Assembly: GCA_035524335.1 (NCBI GenBank)
Contig: DATKPE010000056.1
Coordinates: 28,909-92,908 of the forward strand
Origin: DATKPE01 sp035524335
GTDB taxonomy: Bacteria > Bacteroidota > Ignavibacteria > UBA10030 > SZUA-254
Reading direction: 5' to 3'
DNA: 64,000 nt
How positions within the stretch are numbered: position 1 is the first letter of the stretch; the number at the start of each line of letters is the position of its first letter. Shown here piece after piece: positions 43,766 to 52,982 of the stretch. The translations under genes were made by a program, and so were the position numbers. The notes beneath the pieces are model-generated. The model did not search any database, had not been told where the DNA came from, and worked only from the letters and a program-made list of their open reading frames with translations.

Positions 43766-44719
43766 TTGATTTATCGCGTGAATTACTTTCAATATCTCTT
43801 TACTTTAACACTGATTATCGCATCGGTTTTCCAAACTACGCGAATAGAAACTAAACCGGGTGGACTGGCTCCGATCGTCCACGACGTCTGGAAACATGTC
43901 AAAAACGGTCCCGACAGACAGTACGCTTTCGCCTTCGCGATCGGCAAGTTCGGATATGTTGGGGGCGGTTTTGTCGGACCGATGCGCGACCTCTGGAAAT
44001 ACGACAGTGGATCGAATAAATGGAGCAAAGCCGCAGATATCGGAGGAGGACCGACGATGGGAGCAGGCGCTGTCGCTATCGGTGCAAATGGCTATCTCCT
44101 GATGGGGAATTCCCGGGAGTTCTGGGAATACATCCCTGCCTCCGACTCGTGGAAGCGACGGGCCGATTTCCCCGGCACGCCGCGAAATTTCCCCGTTGCG
44201 TTTACTCTCGATAAGTGCGGTTATTTTGTGGGAGGCTTGAACAAGCAGGCCGATCTGTCCGATTGCTGGGAATACGATCCCGTTCGTGACACCTGGCTCA
44301 GGAAAGCTTCGCTACCGGGGCCGGGGAGGCGGCTTGCCGCGGGATTTGCCCTGCACGGAAAAGGGTATGCAGGCACCGGAATGAGCGGAAGCCGCAACCT
44401 GGCGGATTTCTATGTCTATGACCCGGCTGCGGATAGATGGAAAAGAATTGCGGACTATCCCGGCGGAGGCTGCCGCGGTGCATTCGGCGCCTCCGACGCC
44501 TCCTGCGGATTCTGCGGGCTCGGATTCGACGGCAGAACGATCCGCAAAGACTGGTGGCGTTTCGATGATGTCGGAAACAGCTGGCGCCGGCAGGCCGATT
44601 TTCCCGCCGCCCCACGAAGCGGCGGCGTCGCGTTCGTTATCGGCAAAGATATTTACATCGGTTCGGGACTTGCCACCGGGAGCAGTCTTCAGCCCGATTA
44701 CTGGCGATACACGGAATAA
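43766..44719 (+). CDS. Exported Kelch/galactose-oxidase-like repeat protein
   Basis: 317 residues counted from a TTG; a GTG at 43778 is the only other normal start, and neither has a Shine-Dalgarno site. A hydrophobic N-terminus (YLFTLTLIIASVF) suggests export. About five Kelch blades repeat the pattern W-x-R-A-D-F-P-G-x-x-R and GY-x-GG: DLWKYDSGSNKWSKAADI, EFWEYIPASDSWKRRADFPG, DCWEYDPVRDTWLRKASLPG, DFYVYDPAADRWKRIADYPG and DWWRFDDVGNSWRRQADFP. Several Cys cluster near residue 250. It probably folds as a propeller. Substrate and partners unknown. It is isolated between tRNA-Lys and the two-component pair. Confidence 0.75.
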   Translation: MIYRVNYFQYLFTLTLIIASVFQTTRIETKPGGLAPIVHDVWKHVKNGPDRQYAFAFAIGKFGYVGGGFVGPMRDLWKYDSGSNKWSKAADIGGGPTMGAGAVAIGANGYLLMGNSREFWEYIPASDSWKRRADFPGTPRNFPVAFTLDKCGYFVGGLNKQADLSDCWEYDPVRDTWLRKASLPGPGRRLAAGFALHGKGYAGTGMSGSRNLADFYVYDPAADRWKRIADYPGGGCRGAFGASDASCGFCGLGFDGRTIRKDWWRFDDVGNSWRRQADFPAAPRSGGVAFVIGKDIYIGSGLATGSSLQPDYWRYTE

Positions 44720-44888
44720 GCCGGAAACCGATTCGACGGATCGATTTTCCATACTTGTTTGTATACTTTTTTCACCACACCCGGATGGTGCGCGTGCTGT
44801 CCGGCGAGGTACCCTGACCGGTCGCCGGTGTTCCGGTGCCCCGCAGGTCGCCCCGATACGACCGAAACCAATACCTGCCCCGCGACGT

Positions 44889-46142
44889 ATGAAGAAATGG
44901 TTTGGACACTTTCGCCCTGCATCGGCCTCTGATCCTGTGACGGAAATACTGCACGCACTCAATTCCATCGTCGGTTTAAACCAGCTCCTTGAAAATTTCA
45001 CCGCAAAGGTGAGGGAGATTTTCAGGGCGTCGGCTGTCTACCTTATTCTGTTTGAACCGATCACCCGTCAGTATCTTGGTAAAATGGCGAGGGGAAACGG
45101 AGGGGAACTGCTCGGTGATTTTTCCTTCGCCCATACCGACAACCTCATCCGATGGCTGAACGTCAACAGATCACCCCTCGACCTCCAGCGGGAAAAATCG
45201 GTCGTCGACTATCTCCTTCCCAGAGAGCGCGATCTCCTCGGCCGGGCAGGGATCCGGCTCTGCATCCCGCTGATCGTCGGGAACAGGCTGACCGGCACTC
45301 TGCTCCTCGCCGGGAGGGACGACGGATCGGACTACACCCGTGCCGATCTCGATGCGCTGACCATGCTCACTTCCCAGAGCGCTCTCGCCATAGAAAATGC
45401 GACGATGTACGAATTCCAGGAAGACAAGCTGAAAAAGCTCTTCCATGCCGATAAACTGACGACCGTCGGGGAACTGGCGGCTGGGGCCGCGCACGAAATC
45501 CGGAATCCGCTGACATCCATCCGGAGTACAGTCCAGTATCTCGGCCGCGAGATTGCCGAGAACCGGAAGGATCTCATCGAAGGCATCATCTGCGAGGTTG
45601 ACCGGATCGATCAGGTGATTGCCGGCCTGCTCTCGTTCAGCAGGACTTCCGAACTCAAAAGCGAGGTGCTGAACATCCAGGAGGTACTGGATCAGGTCCT
45701 TCTGCTTCTCGATTCTGAAATGCGCCGGCACCGGATCGGCGTGACCCGTCGTTATCTGACCGCCAGCGCCAGGATTTCCGGCGATCCCGCACAGCTCAAA
45801 CAGGTGTTTGTCAATATCCTCATGAACAGCATTCAGGCGATGCCCTCCGGCGGGGAGATTCAGGTGTCGACCGGCAACGAACGGGAGGCCCAGCGCGGTG
45901 CCATGGTGCGGGTCGAAATCGCCGATACCGGCCCGGGTATTCCGGAGGAAAACATCCCCAGGGCATTTCAGCCCTTCTTCACAACCAAGGAGGAAGGGAC
46001 CGGGCTCGGGCTCTCTATTGCCTACGGCATCGTCAAGAAGCACAGGGGGGATATCGAGATCTTCAACATGAACAGGAAGGGAGAGCAGGGGACACTGGTG
46101 CGAATCCGCCTTCCGCAATCCGAATTCCGGCCCGACGCATGA
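44889..46142 (+). CDS. GAF-domain sensor histidine kinase (NtrB-like)
   Basis: 417 residues from ATG 44889. No membrane helix, so a cytoplasmic sensor. Residues about 20-175 are a GAF domain (VTEILHALNSIVGLNQLLENFTAKVREIF to TMLTSQSALAIENATMYEF). The H box is AAGAAHEIRNPLTSIRSTVQYL with the phospho-acceptor His at about residue 202; the N box is QVFVNILMNSIQAMP; the G boxes are IADTGPGIPEENIPRAFQPFFTTKEEGTGLGLSIAYGIV. This is the HisKA/HATPase set of NtrB-type partners. Its stop overlaps the response regulator start by 4 nt, so they form a pair. The signal it senses is unknown. Confidence 0.9.
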   Translation: MKKWFGHFRPASASDPVTEILHALNSIVGLNQLLENFTAKVREIFRASAVYLILFEPITRQYLGKMARGNGGELLGDFSFAHTDNLIRWLNVNRSPLDLQREKSVVDYLLPRERDLLGRAGIRLCIPLIVGNRLTGTLLLAGRDDGSDYTRADLDALTMLTSQSALAIENATMYEFQEDKLKKLFHADKLTTVGELAAGAAHEIRNPLTSIRSTVQYLGREIAENRKDLIEGIICEVDRIDQVIAGLLSFSRTSELKSEVLNIQEVLDQVLLLLDSEMRRHRIGVTRRYLTASARISGDPAQLKQVFVNILMNSIQAMPSGGEIQVSTGNEREAQRGAMVRVEIADTGPGIPEENIPRAFQPFFTTKEEGTGLGLSIAYGIVKKHRGDIEIFNMNRKGEQGTLVRIRLPQSEFRPDA

Positions 46143-47557
46143 CGGCTACTGGCGACAATGGTTTCAGAATACTGGTCGTCGATGATGAGGAACGGATCCG
46201 GCATATCCTGGCCCTGCTTCTCCGCGACGCGGGGTATATCGTCGAAACGGCGGCGGACGGTATCTCCGCCCTCAGCCTTGCCCGGGAATTCGCGCCCCGC
46301 CTGCTGATCGTCGATCTGCAGATGCCCCGCATGGACGGTCTGGAGACGATCGCGCGGATCCGGGATGAACTGCCGGATACCGTCGGGATCATACTGACCG
46401 CCCATGGTTCGATTCCGTCCGCCGTCGAGGCGATCAAGCAGGGTGTGTACGATTATATCACCAAGCCGTTCGACAACGACCAGATCCTGCTTGTCGTTCG
46501 CCGCGCCGTGGAGGTGTCGCGTCTCACGGATGAGGTGGACGGACTTCGGAAGGAACTGCACGGCCACTACGGCCTGCAAAATATTTTGGGGGAGTCTGGG
46601 CCGATCAGGCGGCTGCGCGACCAGATCGCCCAGGTCGCCGCGACGGATGCCACGGTTCTCATCGAGGGGGAGAGCGGCACCGGGAAGGAACTGACGGCAC
46701 GCGCCATTCATTTCACGAGCCGCAGAAAAGTCAAGCCGTTCGTGGTCGTCGACTGTACCGCAATTCCGACGATGCTGATCGAAAGTGAGTTTTTCGGGCA
46801 CGAAAAGGGATCGTTTACAGGAGCGTATGAACGGAAGAGCGGAAAGTTCGAGGACGCAGACGGCGGGACCGTTTTTCTGGACGAAATCGGCGAACTGCCA
46901 TTGGATGCCCAGACGAAACTACTCCGGGTCCTGCAGGAGCGGGAATTCAACCGCATCGGATCGGCGATGCCGACCAGGGTCGATGTGCGGATCATTGCGG
47001 CAACGAATAAAAATCTGGAGGAACAGACACGGGCCGGAAAATTCCGCGAAGATCTGTTCTACCGGCTGAACGTACTGAAGATTGAGATTCCGCCTCTCAG
47101 AAAACACTCCGCCGATATTTCGCTCTATGTGGATCATTTTTTGACCAAATACAGGCCATCCATCGGACGGAACGTCGGATCGTTTTCCCGGGACGCGATC
47201 GCCCTCTTCGAAAAGTGTGAATGGAGGGGCAATATCCGGGAACTGGAAAACACGGTCCAGCGGGCGCTCCTCTGTGCGAAGGGAAATATCATCGGGGCAG
47301 ACGAGCTGGCCCCGATCCTGCAGGCCCGGACGAATGTGCCGCCCCTGCCCGATGTCACAGCAGGCCTGGAGGCATACATCCGGGGAATCTCCGAACTGTC
47401 GGAACGGGAGGCGATTCAGCTGGCGCTCAGGGAGGCCGACTGGAACCGCACCGAGGCGGCGAGACGGCTCAAGGTCAGCCGGAAGACGCTCTTCAACAAA
47501 ATGCGTCTCTACGGCCTCGGACCGGATCACGGGAACAGCCATACGGAGACTCCGTAG
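46139..47557 (+). CDS. Sigma-54-dependent response regulator (NtrC family)
   Basis: 472 residues. The receiver domain (FRILVVDDEERIRHIL, phospho-acceptor Asp 59 in LLIVDLQMPRMDG, then YITKPFD) is followed by a sigma-54 activation domain: Walker A in VLIEGESGTGKELTARAIH, the GAFTGA loop as EKGSFTGAYE, Walker B in GTVFLDEIGELPLDAQ, and the arginine segment NIRELENTVQRALL. The C-terminal HTH (LREADWNRTEAARRLKVSRKTLFNKMRLYGL) is Fis-type. A perfect 15-nt dyad covers its last codons. The seven-gene ABC cluster, with a sigma-54 promoter match, follows in the same direction, so it is the likely target. Confidence 0.95.
   Translation: MTATGDNGFRILVVDDEERIRHILALLLRDAGYIVETAADGISALSLAREFAPRLLIVDLQMPRMDGLETIARIRDELPDTVGIILTAHGSIPSAVEAIKQGVYDYITKPFDNDQILLVVRRAVEVSRLTDEVDGLRKELHGHYGLQNILGESGPIRRLRDQIAQVAATDATVLIEGESGTGKELTARAIHFTSRRKVKPFVVVDCTAIPTMLIESEFFGHEKGSFTGAYERKSGKFEDADGGTVFLDEIGELPLDAQTKLLRVLQEREFNRIGSAMPTRVDVRIIAATNKNLEEQTRAGKFREDLFYRLNVLKIEIPPLRKHSADISLYVDHFLTKYRPSIGRNVGSFSRDAIALFEKCEWRGNIRELENTVQRALLCAKGNIIGADELAPILQARTNVPPLPDVTAGLEAYIRGISELSEREAIQLALREADWNRTEAARRLKVSRKTLFNKMRLYGLGPDHGNSHTETP
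47542..47556 (+). promoter_or_regulatory. 15-nt dyad, possible activator site 1
   Basis: TACGGAG-A-CTCCGTA, perfect 7-bp arms around one base, straddling the regulator stop codon and about 145 nt upstream of the sigma-54 start. Enhancer sites of NtrC-type activators usually sit 80-150 nt upstream. Confidence 0.4.
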
Positions 47558-47614
47558 GGCACCCACAGTGATGTTGTTCTTCCGTGCAATCCCTTTCACC
47601 TCCCTTGTGTAACC

Positions 47615-47633
47615 TCTTACCCATCAGGTAAGA
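47615..47633 (+). promoter_or_regulatory. 19-nt dyad, possible activator site 2
   Basis: TCTTACC (47615-47621) and GGTAAGA (47627-47633), perfect 7-bp arms with a 5-nt spacer, about 77 nt upstream of the sigma-54 start. No T run, so not a terminator. Confidence 0.45.
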
Positions 47634-47673
47634 CCACTGTGCCAATATTCCATCTTTTCCGGTAATCGGCAGC

Positions 47674-47689
47674 GGGCACGAAGTTTGTA
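47674..47689 (+). promoter_or_regulatory. Sigma-54 promoter match for the ABC cluster
   Basis: GGGCACG-N4-TTGTA compared with the -24/-12 consensus TGGCACG-N4-TTGCW. The GG and the GC-equivalent GT are 10 nt apart as required. Deviations are G for T at the first base and T for C in the -12 GC. A start near 47700 lies 26 nt before the GTG start of the first permease. Confidence 0.55.
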
Positions 47690-47725
47690 TTATTTCCTGT
47701 AAATCTGCTTCGGAAAGGAAATGAC

Positions 47726-49171
47726 GTGACCGGCACGATCATCCGCAAGGAAATTCTCGAAAATATCCTCAGCTACCGGTTTCCCCTCTTCCTGATCATC
47801 TGCGTCCTTCTGATCGTCTCGGCATTCTATGTCAATTACATCGACTACAGCAAGCGGCTGAACGATTATAATGAACAGAAGCGCCTTTCCGCGGATGCCA
47901 TTGCCGCATCCCGGATGTGGGATGTGACCTCCGGGAGCGTTGCACTGAAAGCGTTCCGGCCGCCGGCGCCGCTCTCGGTCGTCGCCTACGGTTTCGAACG
48001 TTCGCTTCCATTGTACTACGAATTTCAGACGGACGGGTTCAAGGCGGGGGAGACGTCGGTCGGAGACGAATCAATCCTGTCGATCCTCGGCAGAATTGAT
48101 TTTGTCTTTATACTCGAAATGATCCTGAGCCTGATCGTCCTCCTTTTCGCTTCCGACATGGTCTCCGGAGAAAAGGAGATGGGGACATTGCGCGGCACCC
48201 TGTCGAACAGTGTCCCGCGTCATGCTCTCCTCCTCGGCAAGCTCATCGGCGGCAGTATCGCCGTCTGGATTCCGCTCCTGATCGCCATCCTCCTGGGCAT
48301 GCTCCTCCTGGATGTTTCGCCGTATCCGCTGCTGACGCCGCCGATTCCGGTGAACCTCCTGCTCATACTCGGCTCCGCCTTCGTTTTTATTTTTTCCTAT
48401 TTTACGATCGGGATCGCGGTCTCTGCGAGTACGAGCAGGGCGCGCACATCGCTCATCGCGGTCTTCCTCACCTGGATCGTCCTCCAGCTCATCATTCCCA
48501 AACTGACGGACGTCATCGCCTCGGCGGTCCGTCCGATCAGGACAGAGACGGTCGTCTCGATGCAGAAATCCCTTCTTCTGAAATCGCTGGATGAGGAGCG
48601 GGGTAAGATTCTGGGCGAGCGCTACGAACACATTTTCGGCGCCGGTGCGAAGATATCGACGGAACCGGGGACTCCGGAGGAACGGGCACAATGGGACGCA
48701 TTCAAGAAAGAGGTCGACGAACGGTATAAGGTCCGGAAAGCCCGGGAACTTGCAGGAATCGATGAGAAGTATGAGAAGGAAAAAGAGGCTCAGCGCGCGA
48801 TCGCGAATTCCATTTCTCTCGTCTCCCCGAGTGCGGCGTTCTCCCGTCTCGTCACCGACCTTGCGGGAACCGGGGAGCTTGCCAAGCTCGGATATCTGGA
48901 TGCCGTACGGCGGTATTCGACCACACTCCAGGAACAGCTCTACAGCCATGTCGACCGGACGACCCTGATACTGCCGAGCGGCGGGACGGCAAGCATGTCG
49001 AGCATCGATAAAATGGTCGACCTTCACACATTGCCGGCGTTTACGGTAAGCCCGCAGGGGGCGGGAGAGGTATTCGCCGCCGATGCGGGAAGTCTTATTT
49101 CACTTGCATTCTGGCTCGTCGGCCCTTTCATCGTGGCGTTCGTGCGGTTTCTCAGGTATGATGTACGGTGA
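47726..49171 (+). CDS. ABC-2 type permease 1 of the five-permease cluster
   Basis: 481 residues from a GTG with GGAAAGGAA 5 nt upstream; the ATG at 47721 is in another frame with an immediate stop. TM1 (FPLFLIICVLLIVSAFYV, residues 19-36) is followed by a large extracytoplasmic region (about 37-125) containing FRPPAPLSVVAYGFERS, then TM2-5 with the coupling segment SDMVSGEKEMGTLRGTLSNSVPRHALLLGK, a second extracytoplasmic region (about 270-445), and a final TM. It ends in RYDVR. This is the fold of ABC-2 permeases with large loops (DUF3526-like). It is the first gene after the sigma-54 promoter. Substrate unknown. Confidence 0.78.
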   Translation: MTGTIIRKEILENILSYRFPLFLIICVLLIVSAFYVNYIDYSKRLNDYNEQKRLSADAIAASRMWDVTSGSVALKAFRPPAPLSVVAYGFERSLPLYYEFQTDGFKAGETSVGDESILSILGRIDFVFILEMILSLIVLLFASDMVSGEKEMGTLRGTLSNSVPRHALLLGKLIGGSIAVWIPLLIAILLGMLLLDVSPYPLLTPPIPVNLLLILGSAFVFIFSYFTIGIAVSASTSRARTSLIAVFLTWIVLQLIIPKLTDVIASAVRPIRTETVVSMQKSLLLKSLDEERGKILGERYEHIFGAGAKISTEPGTPEERAQWDAFKKEVDERYKVRKARELAGIDEKYEKEKEAQRAIANSISLVSPSAAFSRLVTDLAGTGELAKLGYLDAVRRYSTTLQEQLYSHVDRTTLILPSGGTASMSSIDKMVDLHTLPAFTVSPQGAGEVFAADAGSLISLAFWLVGPFIVAFVRFLRYDVR

Positions 49172-49239
49172 CGGCAGGATAAAGCGGCGCGAAGCAGTGG
49201 TTGTATTCCAACATGATAATCAGGCAGGAGGTAGACAGC

Positions 49240-49950
49240 ATGATACAGGCACTTGATCTCACAAAGCGATACGAGGACGGACACCTTGCCCTCGACCATC
49301 TGAATCTCTCGGTTCAGCCCGGCCAGATTTACGCGCTCCTCGGGGCGAACGGAGCGGGGAAAACCACAACGATCAACCTCTTTTTCAATTTCATCGAGCC
49401 GACAAGCGGGACCGCAACAATCAGTGGGATCGACTGCACGAAGAATCCCCTCGACGCCAAACGGCATGCCGCCTATGTTTCCGAAAATGTCATGCTCTAC
49501 GGCAATTTCACCGCGCGGCAGAATCTCGATTTTTTCACGAAACTTGCGGGAAGAAAAGATCTGAAGCGCGAGGAATATTACATGACCATGCGCGAGGTCG
49601 GACTTCCCGAACGGGCCTTCGAACAGCGCGTGAAAACCTTCTCGAAGGGAATGCGGCAGAAACTCGGCATCGCCATCGCGATCCTGAAACAGGCCGAGGC
49701 GCTCCTGCTCGACGAACCGACCTCCGGACTCGATCCGAAAGCCGCCGCCGATTTCATCGACCTGATCGTCCGGCTGAAAACGGAGGGGAAAGCGATCCTG
49801 ATGTCGACGCACGACATCTTCCGCGCAAAGGAAATCGCCGACTGCGTCGGGATCATGAAGGAAGGTGTCCTCATCATGGAGAAGACAAATCAGGACCTGG
49901 CGGGGGAGGACCTCGAGAAAATTTACCTGAAATTCATGGAAGTGAGCTGA
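49240..49950 (+). CDS. ABC transporter ATP-binding protein
   Basis: 236 residues from ATG 49240, preceded by an AGGAGGT 7 nt upstream; an in-frame TTG at 49201 gives an unlikely 13-residue extension. Walker A is GANGAGKTT (about residues 35-43), the signature motif is FSKGMRQKLG, Walker B is ALLLDEPTSGLD, and the switch His is in MSTHDIFRAKE. Only one ATPase is encoded among five permeases, so it probably powers all of them. CcmA/NodI-type nucleotide-binding subunits pair with ABC-2 permeases, which fits the neighbours. Confidence 0.92.
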   Translation: MIQALDLTKRYEDGHLALDHLNLSVQPGQIYALLGANGAGKTTTINLFFNFIEPTSGTATISGIDCTKNPLDAKRHAAYVSENVMLYGNFTARQNLDFFTKLAGRKDLKREEYYMTMREVGLPERAFEQRVKTFSKGMRQKLGIAIAILKQAEALLLDEPTSGLDPKAAADFIDLIVRLKTEGKAILMSTHDIFRAKEIADCVGIMKEGVLIMEKTNQDLAGEDLEKIYLKFMEVS

Positions 49951-49966
49951 GCCCGGAAAGCATGCC

Positions 49967-51532
49967 ATGATCTGGACGATCGCGAGGAAGGAATTCTTTG
50001 AAAAAATGCTCGATTTCCGGGTGATCGTCTCCTTCGTTATTGCGATCGTGCTGACCGCGACGGCAACGTACGTCGCGGCCGATTCGTACCGCGTGAAAAA
50101 AGCCGAGTACGATCAATTACTGCGGAACAATCAGGACGAGCTGAAGGAGGCGAAGGTCTACTCGCAATTCAAACCTGTCGTGTGCTATCCGCCAAGCCCG
50201 CTCAGTATCTTCAGCCAGGGCATCGACGTTCCGACGCCGATCACCGTTCCCATCGCGCTGGATGAAGTGCCACAGTATCGTCCCACCGCCGCCGGTGCGA
50301 ATCCGATCATGAGTATCTTCGAAAAACTCGATATCGCCATCGTGATCAGGGTGCTGTTCAGCCTTCTCGTCATCCTCCTCACGTTCGATGCGTTTTCCGG
50401 AGAAAAGGAGAGCGGCACACTCCGCCAGACACTCTCGAATCCGGTCACGCGAGTCGCTCTCTTCGCCGGAAAACTGGCGGGAACCATTCTCGTCCTCGCC
50501 GCAGTGGTCGCTCTGACGTTTCTGACCACTCTCCTCGTCCTGCGGTTGTCGTCCGAGGTGAGCTTCGGGATGAGTGACATGGTCCGGATCACCGGGGTCG
50601 CGCTCGCTACGATGATCTACCTGGCGTTTTTTGCACTCCTCGGAATGCTGATTTCCCTGCTCTTTCAGCATTCATCGACCTCGCTGGTGGTTCTCCTTTT
50701 CAGCTGGTTCTTTCTTGCGGTGTTCCAGCCAAATCTGAACACCTATGTCGTTTCAGAAGCGGGGGGCACGGGCTGGATACAGACCGCGCAGGCGGGCATG
50801 GCGTCTGCCGACTGCGGCGTCTATGACGAGCTTGAAAAGTATGAAAAAGACCACGGCGATCCGCGGTCCGACAGATCAAAACCTATGTATTTCGGGGGAC
50901 CGGGGGCGTCCAAATCACAGTACTACGGAACGTTTTCTCTTTATCCGGAAGTCACCGATGCGGATTTCGGCGTGCTCCAGTATCTGATCGGGCAGATTCA
51001 GATCTACAGAAAGTTCGGCGACTGCGCAGAGCGCTCATTCAACGCATACCGGACCTATTACCGGTCGCATCTGGAACGACAGCTGAGGTTCAAACGGGCG
51101 CTTGATCTCTTTTCGCCCGCAGCGCTCTATTCCCGCTCTGCCGCCGTCCTGTCGATGACGGATGCCGATAATCTCGAGAGCTTCCTTGACGCGGCGCGGC
51201 AGTATCGGACCGCATACGTCGGCTTCCTGGACCGCAAGGGTCTGTTCAGCAGTAACGCTCAGCTCTATTTCAGCAGATTATCCCGCGATCAGATCGACAA
51301 AACGGCGACGGACGAGCGCATGGCCCGGTACCGGCAGGATCCTGAATCGGTGCCGTATCTGTCGAAAGCTCCGCCGCTCGATCTTTCCGATGCACCGGTC
51401 TTTGCCTGGCGCCAGACCGATCCCGGCGATGACGTGCGGGAGGGCGCACGGACGCTGTTCCCTTTGTACGCGCTGATCATGGCCCTCTGCGCACTTACTG
51501 TGTGGCGTCTGAGGTCATATGATCCGCGCTAG
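49967..51532 (+). CDS. ABC-2 type permease 2 of the five-permease cluster
   Basis: 521 residues, 16 nt after the ATPase gene. The N-terminus MIWTIARKEFFEKMLDFRVIVSFVIAIVLTATATYVA carries TM1. Extracytoplasmic region 1 has CYPPSPLSIFSQGIDVPTPI, then TM2 and FDAFSGEKESGTLRQTLSNPVTRVALFAGK, TM3-5, and the second large region (about 255-485) with DLFSPAALYSRSAAVLSMTDADNL. It ends RLRSYDPR. The same motif order as permease 1 shows common ancestry. No ATPase domain is fused. Confidence 0.78.
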   Translation: MIWTIARKEFFEKMLDFRVIVSFVIAIVLTATATYVAADSYRVKKAEYDQLLRNNQDELKEAKVYSQFKPVVCYPPSPLSIFSQGIDVPTPITVPIALDEVPQYRPTAAGANPIMSIFEKLDIAIVIRVLFSLLVILLTFDAFSGEKESGTLRQTLSNPVTRVALFAGKLAGTILVLAAVVALTFLTTLLVLRLSSEVSFGMSDMVRITGVALATMIYLAFFALLGMLISLLFQHSSTSLVVLLFSWFFLAVFQPNLNTYVVSEAGGTGWIQTAQAGMASADCGVYDELEKYEKDHGDPRSDRSKPMYFGGPGASKSQYYGTFSLYPEVTDADFGVLQYLIGQIQIYRKFGDCAERSFNAYRTYYRSHLERQLRFKRALDLFSPAALYSRSAAVLSMTDADNLESFLDAARQYRTAYVGFLDRKGLFSSNAQLYFSRLSRDQIDKTATDERMARYRQDPESVPYLSKAPPLDLSDAPVFAWRQTDPGDDVREGARTLFPLYALIMALCALTVWRLRSYDPR

Positions 51533-51546
51533 CCGAGAAAAATGAC

Positions 51547-52959
51547 ATGCTCGCGACACTGATCATATCGGAAATAAAGAGGAACCTGCTGAGTCAGCGC
51601 TCTGTCGTCGGGTTGATCTTCGTGATCGTTGTCTACGCCGGGTCCGGCGTCATCTTCACAGGAAAATACCTGAACGAAAAGGCGAAGGATGTCAAAAACG
51701 CCGCGACGCTGAAGGATAATCTCGACGAGGGGGCAAAGAGCCTGGACCATCTCTACGACCAGTGGTTCTCCTGTACCAAATACCAGGAGATATCGGGGTA
51801 CCTCGCTTCCGGGAACGAAACTGCTCTCCCCAAAGCGCTCGTCGTCAGGGCGTCGGCGCCGCAGGGCGCCGCCACCTTCGGCGGCATGATCATCAGCCCG
51901 GGAAGTTCAAACTATATGATCGAACGGTATGCCGACTACGATCTCGCGTTCGTCATCGGAGTCGTGCTGAGCTTCCTTGCGATCGTTTTCAGTTACGATG
52001 CGGTGTCGCGCGACCGGGAAGAGGGATCCCTGAAACTGCAGCTCTCGAACAGCCTTCCCCGTATACAGCTTCTTTTCGGAAAATTCTGTGCGATTCTTAT
52101 TCTCCTCGGGGTGATCATCGCGGTCGGGTCGGTGCTGAATCTGATCATATTTCAGATTCTCCTCGGCGCCTCAATTCCGGCCGCCTATCCGTTCGAAACA
52201 CTGCTGAGCGGAGTCCTGGCGATCGTCTATCTCGCGGTCTTCATCTGGCTCGGACTCTGGTGCTCGGTAAGCGTCCAGAAGTCATCGACCGCGCTCGCCA
52301 TAGCTCTCCTCGCCTGGACCGCTCTGGTGATCCTGAGCCCGTTCATCGGAGGAATGCTCGCCCAGCGATTCACCCGCGTGGCCTCGCGCGAGGAGGCGAA
52401 TCAGGTCTTTCAGAAATCGATTTCCGCGGAACCTTATCCGGTCGAGATGGGAAAATTATATAACGGGAAGGGGGACGAGGAGGACTGGAAGGTTGCGGCC
52501 GCGTTCGACGAACGGATGAATGACCGTTTCGAGCAGGTCGTGGTTCATCGCTTTAACGAACTCACCGGTCAGGCGGAACAGGCGCAGGCAATCAATTTCT
52601 TTTCCCCGTACGGCGCGTTCAGGCAGACGATGGAACAGATCGCCGGGACAGGTCTGGCCTACCACAGGAAATTCTTTCTTGCCGCGAGGCGATACCGCGG
52701 GGACATTGCCGCATTTGTGCAGTCGCAGGACCGCCGTGATCCGGAGAGCAGGCATCACGTTGTTTCCGATGCGCGGATTCGGGCGATGTCGCAGAAGCCG
52801 GTCGACCCGGAAATTGTACCCCGTTTTGAACCCCCTGCGAGGCGTGTTGCCGTCAGCGATCTGCTCACAACGCTTCCGGCCCTGGGCTATCTTGTTCTCC
52901 TGAATTGCGTCGTGTCCGGACTGACCTTTGTCCGCTTCGCGCGCATGGATGTCCGCTAA
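51547..52959 (+). CDS. ABC-2 type permease 3 of the five-permease cluster
   Basis: 470 residues. TM1 (VVGLIFVIVVYAGSGVIF), first outer region (about 40-125), TM2 plus the coupling segment YDAVSRDREEGSLKLQLSNSLPRIQLLFGK (a diverged SGEKExGTLR), TM3-5 up to ILSPFIGGMLAQRF, second outer region with FFSPYGAFRQTMEQIAGTGLAY, final TM, end FARMDVR. It is the most diverged of the five: the RPPxPLS motif is reduced to VRASAPQGAATFGG. It lies 14 nt after permease 2. Confidence 0.75.
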   Translation: MLATLIISEIKRNLLSQRSVVGLIFVIVVYAGSGVIFTGKYLNEKAKDVKNAATLKDNLDEGAKSLDHLYDQWFSCTKYQEISGYLASGNETALPKALVVRASAPQGAATFGGMIISPGSSNYMIERYADYDLAFVIGVVLSFLAIVFSYDAVSRDREEGSLKLQLSNSLPRIQLLFGKFCAILILLGVIIAVGSVLNLIIFQILLGASIPAAYPFETLLSGVLAIVYLAVFIWLGLWCSVSVQKSSTALAIALLAWTALVILSPFIGGMLAQRFTRVASREEANQVFQKSISAEPYPVEMGKLYNGKGDEEDWKVAAAFDERMNDRFEQVVVHRFNELTGQAEQAQAINFFSPYGAFRQTMEQIAGTGLAYHRKFFLAARRYRGDIAAFVQSQDRRDPESRHHVVSDARIRAMSQKPVDPEIVPRFEPPARRVAVSDLLTTLPALGYLVLLNCVVSGLTFVRFARMDVR

Positions 52960-52982
52960 CCCACATTCAGCCGGCCACCGAA

